In this document: positions 17,613 to 26,171 of the stretch, in pieces
Layout of the letters: every line of letters starts with the position of its first letter
Numbering within the stretch: position 1 is the stretch's first letter
Assembly: GCF_000170855.1 (NCBI RefSeq)
Contig: NZ_ABCQ01000042.1
Span: forward strand, 1-39,925
Source of the DNA: Moritella sp. PE36
GTDB lineage: Bacteria > Pseudomonadota > Gammaproteobacteria > Enterobacterales > Moritellaceae
Direction: 5' to 3'
DNA length: 39,925 nucleotides
Notes under the pieces: model-generated
The model's database searches: none
Told to the model about the DNA's origin: nothing
The model's input: the letters and a program-made list of their open reading frames with translations, nothing else
Translations under genes and position numbers: made by a program

Positions 17613-18233
17613 ATGAGTTTATTTATTATATGGTTAAGTGCGATGTTCCCATTAGTTTTTAGTCCGGGACCTGCCAACATTGTTTTTGCTGCATCGGGCG
17701 CTAGAGTAGGCGTAAAACGTTCTATCCCATTAATTATGGGTGTCGATACAGTATTCATCATTAAATCGATTATCGTTGGTTATGGCCTTGGGGAAGTGGT
17801 TCAAGCTTACCCAAATATAATGAATGTAGTGCAAATTGTAGGAGCTCTCTACCTTACCTTTTTAGCATATAAATTCGTCCGAAGCAGTGCAACAAAATCG
17901 CAAAATTCAACACAACATTTAGGCTTTATTGATGGTTTACTAATACAAGTATTGAACAGTAAAGGTTGGTTAATGGTTTTCTTAATGTTCACGCTTTTTA
18001 CAGAGCAAGCTCAGCTAACTTTTGGCGAACACGGTATTTTAGTATTAGTTATATGGTTGGCAATGCTAAACATTTCAATACACTTTGTTTGGGTAAAACT
18101 AGGTGTATTGTTAGCGAATATATCGAGCAATAAAACCTATGAACAAGCACTAAACATTTTCTACGCAAGTTGTTTGCTAGTTGTATCAGGTTGGTTAATT
18201 ATAGATAATCAGATTTGGTCTCAATTGATTTAG
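17613..18233 (+). CDS. LysE/RhtB-family amino acid exporter
   Basis: 206 residues and about six membrane helices. The family opening SPGPANIVFAASGARVGVKRSIPLIMGV is present, with the conserved PGP and the charged G-R-G-x-K loop. It would export amino acids or related metabolites from the cytoplasm; the substrate is unknown. It is preceded by an AraC regulator on the same strand (80 bp gap), a usual partner. The ATG has GAGGTTAAGA upstream. Right after its stop the flanking duplication begins again (18243). Confidence 0.88.
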   Translation: MSLFIIWLSAMFPLVFSPGPANIVFAASGARVGVKRSIPLIMGVDTVFIIKSIIVGYGLGEVVQAYPNIMNVVQIVGALYLTFLAYKFVRSSATKSQNSTQHLGFIDGLLIQVLNSKGWLMVFLMFTLFTEQAQLTFGEHGILVLVIWLAMLNISIHFVWVKLGVLLANISSNKTYEQALNIFYASCLLVVSGWLIIDNQIWSQLI

Positions 18234-18242
18234 TACATATAA

Positions 18243-18503
18243 GGATAAGCACAACAAGGGGTTAAATCAGCAATTATAATCTATAAAATACGCATCATAT
18301 TATAACGAGTGACTTTGATCCCTGTTAGCTGGTAGGAATAAAGAGTGCTAAAATGAATAACGAACACGATGTCATTGATAATTTAGCAAAACTTGAGCAT
18401 ATTTACCGTACAGATCGCAACGGAGTGGGAACGGATAGTTTAGACCCTGTTATCCCCCTTCTTTAATACCTATATCAAACAGCTAGGCCTATGAACTCAC
18501 TAC
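18243..18503. repeat. Flanking duplication, right copy (decayed small gene plus LysR start)
   Basis: Matches 13718-14195: the same leader (aagcacaacaagg...; atattataacgagtgacttt), the small gene start, the GTDSLDP segment and the LysR ATG. About 225 bp of the small gene body is missing here. Confidence 0.8.
18353..18466 (+). pseudogene. Internally deleted copy of the 82-residue small gene
   Basis: Opens MNNEHDVIDNLAKL (parent: MNNELDIIDNLAEL), then jumps in frame to EHIYRTDRNGVGTDSLDPV, which corresponds to the segment after the parent's stop codon. The frame stays open for 37 codons. In the shared tail, six of eight base changes are third-position and silent, as if that frame had once been translated. 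Probably non-functional now. Confidence 0.6.
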
Positions 18504-19363
18504 ATCTAAAAGCACTTTTATTAGCCATTGAAACAGGTTCTATTTCTGCTGCAGCCCGTAAGCTTGGCAAGAAACAACCGCAAGTGAGTCAATGGATCTC
18601 CGATCTAGAGATCGATCTTGGCGTGACCTTTTTTGATCGCTCGGGTAATAAAACCACGTTAAGTACAGCGGGACAACGTTTATTGCCTAGCCTGACGCAT
18701 ACTTTAAGTCAGCTGGATATGTTGCTGCAAAGTGCTGACATGATCGCGCAAGGTGAACCAACGGTGCTAACCATTGGTATTGAAAACTATATTCCTGAGC
18801 AGACCTTTACGCAACCGTTAGCATTAACACTGGATTTACCCAATTTAAGTGTCGAAGTATATCGCGACGAAATTGAGCAACTAACGCAAGACTTACGTGA
18901 CGGCAATGTCGATATCATCATCACCCATGAATCGGACACCCTGCACCACCAGCAATTCGAATATTGCCGCTTAGGCCATTACCAAGACGTGTTGGCATCA
19001 AGTCCTTCTCACCCACTTGCTGCGTTATCGATAGTGACAACTCGTGATTTAAGCCAATACCGAGAGCTGATATTGGGCGAGATTAATGAACACAGCGACG
19101 GGTTTAGTCCTCGTTACGCCATGTTCTCTGACATTCAGCCACTTATCGCGATGTTAAAACACCATAAAGGTTTCGCATTTTTACCCGCAGAATATGTAAA
19201 GAGTGATATCGAAAACAGCCAACTCGTTAAACTAAACTGTGATTTTGAACCCGCAGGTATTATCCGCAGAGTTGAATTATGTTGGCGTAATGGCTTAACT
19301 TTATCTGAACAAGGTAGTCAGGTGATAACCGCCTTTAAGAAGACGCATCAACTATCAGTCTGA
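18491..19363 (+). CDS. LysR-family transcriptional regulator
   Basis: 290 residues. N-terminal HTH: TGSISAAARKLGKKQPQVSQWISDLEIDLGVTFFDRS; C-terminal LysR substrate-binding fold with NVDIIITHES. It follows the decayed small gene by 24 bp; the same junction remnant at 14183 shows the ancestral order was small gene then this LysR. It converges on the periplasmic amidohydrolase gene (56 bp between stops), so no obvious divergent target is present. A poor RBS (TAGG) precedes the ATG. The effector is unknown. Confidence 0.88.
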   Translation: MNSLHLKALLLAIETGSISAAARKLGKKQPQVSQWISDLEIDLGVTFFDRSGNKTTLSTAGQRLLPSLTHTLSQLDMLLQSADMIAQGEPTVLTIGIENYIPEQTFTQPLALTLDLPNLSVEVYRDEIEQLTQDLRDGNVDIIITHESDTLHHQQFEYCRLGHYQDVLASSPSHPLAALSIVTTRDLSQYRELILGEINEHSDGFSPRYAMFSDIQPLIAMLKHHKGFAFLPAEYVKSDIENSQLVKLNCDFEPAGIIRRVELCWRNGLTLSEQGSQVITAFKKTHQLSV

Positions 19364-19419
19364 ATACCTTATTACACCGACTATTAACACAAGCGATTAA
19401 AACACGCTTGCAGACGCGA

Positions 19420-21120
19420 CTACTCTTCCGCGTCGAAAACGATATTCCCTTGTAACACTGTCATCAGGATTTGAGTTTTAGCAATGGCATCGTGAGACAA
19501 ACGAGTGATATCTTGTTCTAAAATAGCAAAGTCAGCCGACTTCCCCACCGTAATCGAGCCAGTAATATCACTGATACCCAAGCTATCGGCGGCATTTATA
19601 GTGTAAGCATCAATGGCAGCATAGACATCCGGCAAACCTGTTTCACCCATTTTCAAGCTATTGGCGATACCGACTAATGGATTGATATCATGCACATTCC
19701 AATCACTGCTTAAGGTAACATTCGCCCCTGTATCAAAGATAGGTTTAAGGTTCATCATCGAATGTGTACGTTCTTTCCCTAAAAAGGCTTCTGCCCAGTG
19801 ATGATCATGTTCTGCCACATAGTCAGACCCAACTTGAAAGTCAGCCGTTACATCCAATTTTTCAAATCGAGGCACATCTTTTGGATTAACCAATTCAACA
19901 TGCGTTAAGGTATACGGTTTTTTAGAGCCTTGATTACGGGCATATTCAATGGCATTCAACGACTCGCGAACCGCGCCATCACCAATCGCATGAATATGGG
20001 CGCTATAACCCAGCTTATCCAACGCCGCTAACCAACCTTGCATCTTTTTTGGTTCAATGTAATTAATGCCGAACGGTTCGTCTGGAATGTAAGTATCATC
20101 ATACGGTGCCAGTATTTTTGCCGTGCCATTAATGAAAATACCATCACTGTACATCTTCACTTGATCCACCAGCAACAAGCGTGACTTATCACTTGATTGA
20201 ATGGTTTTTAAAAATGCCAATTGTGGCGGCATTGAGTCAGCCGGATAGATCCACGGACGCAGTGATACACGCGCGGTTAAATCACCTTCTTGTTCTGCTT
20301 GCTGCCATACGTCATACCAACCACGTTTCCAATAAAGTCGACCATCACCAATCGTGGTAATACCATGGGCAGCAGCTTCTTCAAGCCCGTTCATTAAGCC
20401 GTCATAACTTTGGTTAAATTGGTTTTCTAAACTGTTCCACGCCATCTCCATGATAATGTCACCGGCGTTATCAAACAGAATGCCATTAAGTTCACCACTC
20501 TCTTCATCCTTGAGGATCTTACCACCTTGCGGTTCAGGCGAGTTTTTGGTGATACCAGCCAGTTTTAACGCCGCAGAATTCACCCACATTGAATGTGACG
20601 TCTGTTCCATTAGCACTACGGGTTGCGTTGGAAATATACGGTCAATGACTTCCAGTGGCGTGTAGCGGTTATCGTCCGCCAGTACGGCATCTAGCGAAAA
20701 GCCATAACCCATTAACCAGCCGTTAGAGTTAGAATTTAAGGTAGCGTTTAAACGGCACGTTTTTAAATAAGTGATTTGTTCTTCAAGGGACGCATCCATA
20801 TCCAATTCACAGTTGCCACCGACTTCTGATGCAGCCTCGAATACATGGTTGTGGTTATCAATAAAACCAGGCATGACAATCGCTTGTTCAAGATCGATTA
20901 CTTCGGTATTTTTAGCGCGGTAGGCATTTACATCGGCAACTTTACCGACAAACATAATATTGCCATCACGCACTGCGATTGCATTGGCATTATCGTGACC
21001 GTAAATTTTAGCGTTGGTAAAGATCATATCGGCATGTTTGCTGTTGTATATCTCCGCAGCCAATGTGTAAGGGCTCATTATTAGACTCGCTATTATTGCT
21101 AAAGGGTAAATTTTATTCAT
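19420..21120 (-). CDS. Secreted metal-dependent amidohydrolase (amidohydrolase_3 / YtcJ-like)
   Basis: 566 residues with a signal peptide (MNKIYPLAIIASLIMSPYTLAA, cleavage near residue 22). The amidohydrolase barrel has the metal motif GFIDNHNH (His90, His92), HIHAIGDGAVRESLNAIE, and a late SSDWNVHDINP carrying the catalytic Asp; the end SADFAILEQD is typical of the amidohydrolase_3 branch. It would hydrolyse a C-N bond in the periplasm; YtcJ-like members have few known substrates. The RBS is AAGGAAAC before the ATG. It is flanked by a convergent LysR and a divergent ogt, so likely monocistronic. Confidence 0.88.
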   Translation of the reverse strand: MNKIYPLAIIASLIMSPYTLAAEIYNSKHADMIFTNAKIYGHDNANAIAVRDGNIMFVGKVADVNAYRAKNTEVIDLEQAIVMPGFIDNHNHVFEAASEVGGNCELDMDASLEEQITYLKTCRLNATLNSNSNGWLMGYGFSLDAVLADDNRYTPLEVIDRIFPTQPVVLMEQTSHSMWVNSAALKLAGITKNSPEPQGGKILKDEESGELNGILFDNAGDIIMEMAWNSLENQFNQSYDGLMNGLEEAAAHGITTIGDGRLYWKRGWYDVWQQAEQEGDLTARVSLRPWIYPADSMPPQLAFLKTIQSSDKSRLLLVDQVKMYSDGIFINGTAKILAPYDDTYIPDEPFGINYIEPKKMQGWLAALDKLGYSAHIHAIGDGAVRESLNAIEYARNQGSKKPYTLTHVELVNPKDVPRFEKLDVTADFQVGSDYVAEHDHHWAEAFLGKERTHSMMNLKPIFDTGANVTLSSDWNVHDINPLVGIANSLKMGETGLPDVYAAIDAYTINAADSLGISDITGSITVGKSADFAILEQDITRLSHDAIAKTQILMTVLQGNIVFDAEE

Positions 21121-21318
21121 CGTTGTTTCCTTTCATGCCCTACCGTTTGTCTTAGTATAGAAAGTTAATATAGGGCTTGGTACGTTGTGTTGAATAAAGT
21201 CTACTGCAGCGAGAAATTAAAAGAAAAATAGTGAGTATAAGGATATTGGGATATGCTGAGGTAAGTCTTTGCTCTGTGCAGCTTAAATTTATCTTCCGAC
21301 TCTAAACAAGGATATGTG
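21121..21318. promoter_or_regulatory. Divergent promoter region, amidohydrolase and ogt
   Basis: A 198-bp AT-rich gap between two divergent genes. It must hold both promoters, but no motif could be assigned with confidence. Confidence 0.35.
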
Positions 21319-21831
21319 ATGACGAATATCAACATTCAATACTTTAAACACCCTTATGCAGAATTTGTACTTGGCTCGTATGAAGGGCAACTTTGTTTGT
21401 GTGATTTTCGCTATCGGAAAATGAGAGAGTCAGTTGATAACCGTATTCAGCGGGGCCTTAATGCTACCTTTGTCGAAAAAAATGACGACGTTTTAGAACA
21501 AACAAAAGCCCAACTAGAAGAGTATTTCCTTGGTGAACGCAGTGTGTTTGATATTCCGCTGCTATTGGTCGGCACTGATTTTCAGAAGTCGATATGGCAT
21601 GCACTCGAGGGGATAAAGTACGGTGAAACGGCGACATATTTAGATTTAGCCTTATCCATTGGCAATGAAAATGCAGTCAGGGCGGTTGGCAATGCCAATG
21701 GCGCGAATGGATTGGCGATAATCATTCCTTGCCATCGTATTATAGGTAGCCAAGGTGAGCTAGTCGGTTACGGTGGTGGTTTGTCATTAAAGAAACGTCT
21801 ATTAGAGTTAGAGCAAAACCTATTTATCTAA
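21319..21831 (+). CDS. ogt: Methylated-DNA--protein-cysteine methyltransferase
   Basis: A 170-residue O6-alkylguanine transferase that removes alkyl groups from DNA onto its own cysteine. The acceptor Cys138 is in the hallmark IIPCHRII; GNANGANGLAI just before supplies the Asn hinge and the HTH-side region. ATG 21319 fits the AAGGA at 21308-21312 (six-base spacing), better than the in-frame GTG 21316. There is no Ada N-terminal domain, so it is the Ogt type and not inducible as Ada is. It converges on the UDG-superfamily gene with 8 bp between stops, making a small DNA-repair neighbourhood. Confidence 0.93.
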   Translation: MTNINIQYFKHPYAEFVLGSYEGQLCLCDFRYRKMRESVDNRIQRGLNATFVEKNDDVLEQTKAQLEEYFLGERSVFDIPLLLVGTDFQKSIWHALEGIKYGETATYLDLALSIGNENAVRAVGNANGANGLAIIIPCHRIIGSQGELVGYGGGLSLKKRLLELEQNLFI

Positions 21832-21839
21832 TACGTTTG

Positions 21840-22442
21840 CTATTCACTCATTAATTGCGCCACTCGTGCTTGTAAATGCGGGATCACATCTAGTTCAAAC
21901 CAAGGGTTTTTCTTCAACCAAATATTGTTACGTGGGCTAGGATGCGGCAGTGGTAATCGTTCTGGCCAATTTTTTTGCCAATAGTCTCGCCAGTTTTTTA
22001 CTGTTTCGGTGAGGTTTTTCTGCTTTACGTCACCCATATGCCATTTCTGCGCATAAATACCAATAACCAGTATCAGTTCAATGTTCGGCATTGCAGCTAG
22101 TATTTCCGCTCTCCATGTTTTAGCGCATTCGGGTCTTGGTGGCAGGTCGCCCGACTTCCCCGTTCCTGGATAACAAAAGCCCATCGGCAAAATGGCTATT
22201 TTAGTCGCATCATAAAATGTGTCTTTATCAATGCCCATCCATTGACGTAAACGATCACCACTTGGGTCGGTAAACGGTATACCCGATTTATGCACGCGAA
22301 TACCAGGCGCCTGCCCTGCTATCAGTATTTTAGCTTTCTTATCGGCTTGCAACACAGGTCTAGCGCCCAGCGGAAGGTCTGGTTCACACAAGGTGCATTT
22401 TCGTACATCAGAAACGATTGTATCGAGAATACTATTTTTCAT
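21840..22442 (-). CDS. Uracil-DNA glycosylase superfamily protein
   Basis: 200 residues from ATG 22442; a TTG 36 bases earlier is less likely. UDG-fold marks: motif A GQAPGIRVHKSGIPFTDPSG (family 4 has GEAPG) and motif B LPHPSPRNN. Four cysteines in a C-x2-C (KCTLC) and C-x15-C pattern (CYPG...PEC) fit a 4Fe-4S cluster like that of family-4 enzymes. It probably removes uracil or a related base from DNA, but the Gln in motif A where family 4 has Glu, and no acid soon after, leaves activity open. Neighbour ogt (convergent) supports a repair role. Confidence 0.8.
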   Translation of the reverse strand: MKNSILDTIVSDVRKCTLCEPDLPLGARPVLQADKKAKILIAGQAPGIRVHKSGIPFTDPSGDRLRQWMGIDKDTFYDATKIAILPMGFCYPGTGKSGDLPPRPECAKTWRAEILAAMPNIELILVIGIYAQKWHMGDVKQKNLTETVKNWRDYWQKNWPERLPLPHPSPRNNIWLKKNPWFELDVIPHLQARVAQLMSE

Positions 22443-22504
22443 ACTGTCGTTTTCCTCATACGGTACTCCGTATAACAAGCAAATTAATCAGGACAAAAAA
22501 CAGT

Positions 22505-24139
22505 TTACTGCTTTCGTTTGTAACGTGTAGATAAGGTTCTTTCTAGTTCGGTTATTAACAGGGGTTTAAGGATAAAGTCATCCATACCTACAGCGACACA
22601 ATTTTTTCTATCTTCCTTTGATATATTAGCTGTCATGGCAACAATAATGGGTCGAGCTTGGCCGTAACGTTTTACTATGTCTTTTGTTGCAGTCAACCCG
22701 TCCATTTCTGGCATTTGCAAATCCATGAAAATAATACTATATTCTGAATTATTTAAGGCCTTTAACGCTTCAAGACCGTTCACAGCAACATCACATTCAA
22801 AACCCAATTTAGATAGCATCATTTTTACGATGGTCTGATTTATGCGTCCATCTTCAACAACCAGTATTTTATGATTAGGGTTGATGGTATTTGTTAACTC
22901 ATTTTCTGAATCTACTTGAACACGAGATGCCTTAGGGTTTTGAGTGGTTTTTAATGGTATAGATAAGAGGAAGGCAGTACCTTTTAGTTCTTCGCTTTCC
23001 ACACTAATGGTACCATTCATCGCTTTGGTAAGGTTAGCTGAAATAGCGAGGCCGAGCCCCGTGCCTCCGAACGTTCTACTCATTGAATTATCGGCTTGAG
23101 TAAAAGGTTGAAATAGATTTTTTTGGGCTATTTTACTAATACCAATACCTGTATCTTTTACAATTATATTAACTTGATAGAAAGAGGTCGCTGTTTCTTC
23201 AAAATTCACTATTATGTTAATTTCACCTACTTGAGTGAATTTAACCGCGTTATGTACTAGGTTACTTAATATTTGTTTTATTCTTTCTACATCCCCCTTA
23301 AATATAACTGGCGTTGAATTATCAAAAGCAGTGGTTATGCTCAGCCCTTTGAGGTGCGCCGCAGCAGAGAACCTTTTAACCACATCTTCCACAGACTCAA
23401 TGACGTTAAAATCAACTTCATTCAACGCCACCTTACCGGTTTCTAATTGGCTATAATCTAATATGTCATTAAGTATTGTTATTAAGTCGTCACTGCGATT
23501 GGTTATTGTGTCAAGCATTTCTACTTGTTGATTATTAAGCGGCGTATCTTTTAGTAACTGAACGATGCCTAGAATACCATTCATTGGAGTTCTAATTTCA
23601 TGGGATATTGTGGCTAAAAAAAGTGACTTTAGCTTATTGGATTCTTCTAAAATCGCTTTTTCATTTTGTAATTTTCTGTTTTTAAGTTCGTTTTTTTTAG
23701 TTTCTAACAGTTTTTTTAGCGATGTACAAAATAGCTCTAACACAATTGAAATTTGGGAGGGGAATCGCTCAGACCGTTGTAAGAAAAGAATCAACTTAGC
23801 ATTCTCATTGTCTTTATATAACACGTCGTAAAATAGGTAATAGTCGTTATCAGATAACGAAATAGGCATGTTTTGCGTATATTCCACAATAGGTAGTTTC
23901 GTTAACGATTCGAAGTCATGCTTTGTATTCTCGTTGTTTAAAACGAGGTTAAGGTGACTTTTTGTGGATTTATCAAGGATAAGACAAAGATCAAAATCGA
24001 TAATCCACATCAATTTATCAACCGATTGACTTATTATTTGATTAGCGTCTAGAGAAGGGGCAATACTGTCTTCAGCCATCGCATTTGTTAGTTCAATTAA
24101 AGACACTAATTGGTGAGTATCAATTAGGTTATTAGACAT
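22505..24139 (-). CDS. Soluble hybrid histidine kinase / response regulator
   Basis: 544 residues, no membrane helix. A GAF-like sensory region (about 10-140) is followed by a coiled coil (about 140-175). Then come the HisKA domain with phospho-acceptor His180 in SHEIRTPMNG, the HATPase_c domain (NLVHNAVKFT; DTGIGI; GGTGLGLAIS), and a receiver domain with Asp473 in IFMDLQMPEMDG. So it autophosphorylates and passes phosphate to its own receiver; no HPt domain is present, and a separate one would be needed for relay. The 5' end overlaps the 3' end of the AhpD-like gene by 8 nt, so the two are translated together and probably work together. Confidence 0.92.
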   Translation of the reverse strand: MSNNLIDTHQLVSLIELTNAMAEDSIAPSLDANQIISQSVDKLMWIIDFDLCLILDKSTKSHLNLVLNNENTKHDFESLTKLPIVEYTQNMPISLSDNDYYLFYDVLYKDNENAKLILFLQRSERFPSQISIVLELFCTSLKKLLETKKNELKNRKLQNEKAILEESNKLKSLFLATISHEIRTPMNGILGIVQLLKDTPLNNQQVEMLDTITNRSDDLITILNDILDYSQLETGKVALNEVDFNVIESVEDVVKRFSAAAHLKGLSITTAFDNSTPVIFKGDVERIKQILSNLVHNAVKFTQVGEINIIVNFEETATSFYQVNIIVKDTGIGISKIAQKNLFQPFTQADNSMSRTFGGTGLGLAISANLTKAMNGTISVESEELKGTAFLLSIPLKTTQNPKASRVQVDSENELTNTINPNHKILVVEDGRINQTIVKMMLSKLGFECDVAVNGLEALKALNNSEYSIIFMDLQMPEMDGLTATKDIVKRYGQARPIIVAMTANISKEDRKNCVAVGMDDFILKPLLITELERTLSTRYKRKQ

Positions 24140-24686
24140 TAAGTAAATTTACTACTTTTTGGTCAACGTCAATCATCATACCTTGCGCCAGTGTATTCGA
24201 GTAATTTACCAAACTAACCAGAGCCATCAATTCAAATATTTGGCTTTTAGTTAGCCCTGCATCGAGGAGAGTCTGATGGTCCAATTCAACAATTAATCCT
24301 GGATTTATAGCCATTTTTCTAGAAAACTCAATGGAAAGTTTAACCCTTTTGGGGTTTAAGTTAGTTTCTTTTTTTAATACTTTTTGAATGTCACCTTCGT
24401 TTAAATTAAGAAACTTACACATTGCGGTATGAATATCGGTGCAATAGCTACAGTTGTTTTCATTTGAAACAGCAATAAATACAAGTTCCTTCAATGCCCG
24501 AGGTAATTCACCTTCCACTAAAATACTTTTTAGCATATTCCATGTCACGTCTAATACAATAATGTTGTAGTGGCCAAGTACCTTGAAATAATCGACAAGT
24601 CCTTCATTGCCTAAACACTCGAATATATCGTCATAAATTTTTTTAACAGGTTCAGGAGCATCTTCATATTCCAAAAAACTATACAT
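24132..24686 (-). CDS. Carboxymuconolactone decarboxylase / AhpD-like protein
   Basis: 184 residues of the all-helical CMD/AhpD fold. The redox motif NNCSYCTDIHTAMC holds Cys79 and Cys82 (C-x2-C) and His86, as in AhpD alkyl-hydroperoxidases. The family reduces peroxides or relays disulphides. The first gene of a two-gene unit, overlapping the hybrid kinase by 8 nt. That pairing suggests it either generates or modulates a redox signal for the kinase, which is an inference. No AhpC is nearby. The start is after a spacer with TTAGGTCTTAGT. Confidence 0.85.
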   Translation of the reverse strand: MYSFLEYEDAPEPVKKIYDDIFECLGNEGLVDYFKVLGHYNIIVLDVTWNMLKSILVEGELPRALKELVFIAVSNENNCSYCTDIHTAMCKFLNLNEGDIQKVLKKETNLNPKRVKLSIEFSRKMAINPGLIVELDHQTLLDAGLTKSQIFELMALVSLVNYSNTLAQGMMIDVDQKVVNLLNV

Positions 24687-25020
24687 ACTAAGACCTAATT
24701 TAAGAAGTTACTGTAATTATTGTAGTCAACTATTCTGGCACTGGGGGGATTTGATCTTTTAATACCTTGAAATCTATTGCTTTCAACTCTATTAGTGATA
24801 AAACTTATCTCGTAACACAAGCGTTAATAGCTCAACTATATTATCAGAGTCTACAAAAAATCTATCCCTCAGTGTTTGTAAAATCCCCCTTGCAATTGAG
24901 CAAGTTGAAAATGATTGAAAAAACCATAGATTCTACTTATCCGATTCGTCAGTTTCAGGTATTTTTGCGTAATAGTAATAAACGTGTTATTAAGCGTTAA
25001 ACGAAAAATAAACGAGTATC
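24687..25020. other. 334-bp gap with one doubtful short frame
   Basis: Holds the promoter for the AhpD-like/kinase pair on the - strand (TTGACT near 24726-24731 could be a -35) and that of ynfA on the + strand. A 77-codon frame (24767-25000) starts only at TTG with no RBS and resembles nothing known; it is not called as a gene. Confidence 0.4.
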
Positions 25021-25353
25021 ATGTTTGAATTAAAAACCATCGCACTTTTCTTCATTACAGCTATTGCTGAAATCATTGGCTGTTACTTACCTTATCTTTG
25101 GCTTAAGCAAGATAAGAGTATATTACTGCTGATCCCTGCTGCAGCAAGCCTAGCGCTGTTTGCATGGCTGCTGTCACTGCACCCCGAAGCGGCAGGCCGT
25201 GTGTATGCGGCATATGGTGGTGTCTACATTTTCGTGGCCATACTATGGCTCTGGGGAGTTGATGGTATTAAACCAACGATGTGGGATATGATTGGCGCTT
25301 CAATAGCGCTTGTTGGTATGGCTATTATTATGTTCGCACCAAGGGCCTCGTAA
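25021..25353 (+). CDS. ynfA: YnfA/UPF0060 family membrane protein
   Basis: 110 residues, four membrane helices, matching the whole family: the opening [20 protein letters not shown], the loop [18 protein letters not shown], and the closing [25 protein letters not shown]. It belongs to the SMR-like small transporters; the function is poorly defined (drug efflux has been suggested). ACGAG lies upstream of the ATG. Its last 26 bases overlap the end of the convergent amidotransferase gene. Confidence 0.92.
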   Translation: MFELKTIALFFITAIAEIIGCYLPYLWLKQDKSILLLIPAAASLALFAWLLSLHPEAAGRVYAAYGGVYIFVAILWLWGVDGIKPTMWDMIGASIALVGMAIIMFAPRAS

Positions 25354-26059
25354 CCAGAGTTTGCCTTAAAAAAGCCAAGATCCACTTGGTGATGAGCTTA
25401 TCATCGGCTTGATAGCTGAGTGACGCCATCGCTGAGTTGATCGTATCAGCAGGAATAATATCGCGACGCTGATCCATCAGTACTGCAGAATATTGCGCAG
25501 TAAACTCCGGGTGTCCTTGTAAACCAAGAAAATGAGCATCCACTTGGAACATACTATAAGGGCAGAAATTATTGCTCATCAATACGGTTGCACGACGGGG
25601 TAATTTACAGACTTGATCTTGATGACAAACGACGATCGCGATATTATCTTGCTTCGGCTGCATCCAGCTTGGCTCAACTAACACATTAGCATGAGCAATA
25701 CCGACTCCCCAACCAAGTGGGCATTTTTCAACTTCCCCGCCCAGTGCTTTCGCGATGAGTTGATGACCAAAGCAAATACCGACCAAGCCTTTACCCTTGG
25801 TATAAAGCGCACGAATAAAGTCCTCCAGTTCGCGGATCCAAGGATCCTCATCGTTAACCCCCCATTTACTACCACTGCAAATGTAAGCGTCACATTCATC
25901 AATATGTTGTGGAAACTGACCATCAATCACCAGATAAAAACGAAGTTCTAATGCTTCATCAATTTTCTGGAATAGCGCCTCAAACATAGCGGCATAATTA
26001 CCAAAATCAGACTGCAAACTACTTCGTACATCGTCACATTGTAGAATACCGAGTTTCAT
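25328..26059 (-). CDS. Class I glutamine amidotransferase-like hydrolase, copy 1
   Basis: 243 residues of the GMP-synthase-like GATase1 family, not fused to a synthetase. Triad: Cys96 in GICFGHQ, with His183 and Glu185 in GHPEF. ATG 26059 has GGAGG eight bases upstream. It is a paralogue of the next gene upstream (about four in five residues the same by eye), so a tandem duplication. In this cluster it probably hydrolyses a gamma-glutamyl amide, as PuuD does for another product though with a different subfamily; this is inferred. Its last few residues (RPLVRT) run into the 3' end of ynfA, beyond where copy 2 ends. Confidence 0.88.
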   Translation of the reverse strand: MKLGILQCDDVRSSLQSDFGNYAAMFEALFQKIDEALELRFYLVIDGQFPQHIDECDAYICSGSKWGVNDEDPWIRELEDFIRALYTKGKGLVGICFGHQLIAKALGGEVEKCPLGWGVGIAHANVLVEPSWMQPKQDNIAIVVCHQDQVCKLPRRATVLMSNNFCPYSMFQVDAHFLGLQGHPEFTAQYSAVLMDQRRDIIPADTINSAMASLSYQADDKLITKWILAFLRQTLVTRPLVRT

Positions 26060-26078
26060 CACCTTACCTCCATATTAC

Positions 26079-26110
26079 GGTTATTGGTGCGGTTATTGGT
26101 GCGGTTATTT
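26079..26110. repeat. 12-bp tandem repeat between the two amidotransferase genes
   Basis: ggttattggtgc at 26079-26090 and 26091-26102, then a partial third copy (ggttattt). The equivalent place before copy 2 (near 26910) has only one unit (gcggttattg), so it expanded after the gene duplicated. Confidence 0.75.
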
Positions 26111-26119
26111 ATGTAATTA

Positions 26120-26149
26120 CCCCCCGATTAAACTAATCGAGGGGTTTTT
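26120..26149 (+). terminator. Hairpin with T-run between the amidotransferase paralogues
   Basis: Stem cccc-cgatta (26121-26130) / taatcg-a-gggg (26134-26144), loop aac, followed by ttttt on the + strand. The genes around it are on the - strand, where there is no T-run after the stem. So it would stop transcripts running from ynfA across copy 1, or is simply a relic; on the - strand it is only a GC-rich hairpin in the spacer. Confidence 0.5.
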
Positions 26150-26171
26150 ATTAACAACTTCATTTTGGCTA

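Noticed and set aside
19390-19434. Hairpins caagcg/cgcttg and gacgcg/cgcgtc between LysR and the amidohydrolase gene
   Set aside because: Six-base stems with no T-run, the second inside the amidohydrolase coding end; too weak to call terminators.
24767-25000. 77-codon open frame before ynfA
   Set aside because: It starts at TTG with no ribosome binding site, an in-frame stop lies just upstream, and the peptide resembles no family I know.
26079-26110. Short CRISPR-like direct repeats
   Set aside because: The units are 12 bp and directly adjacent with no spacers, and there are no cas genes.
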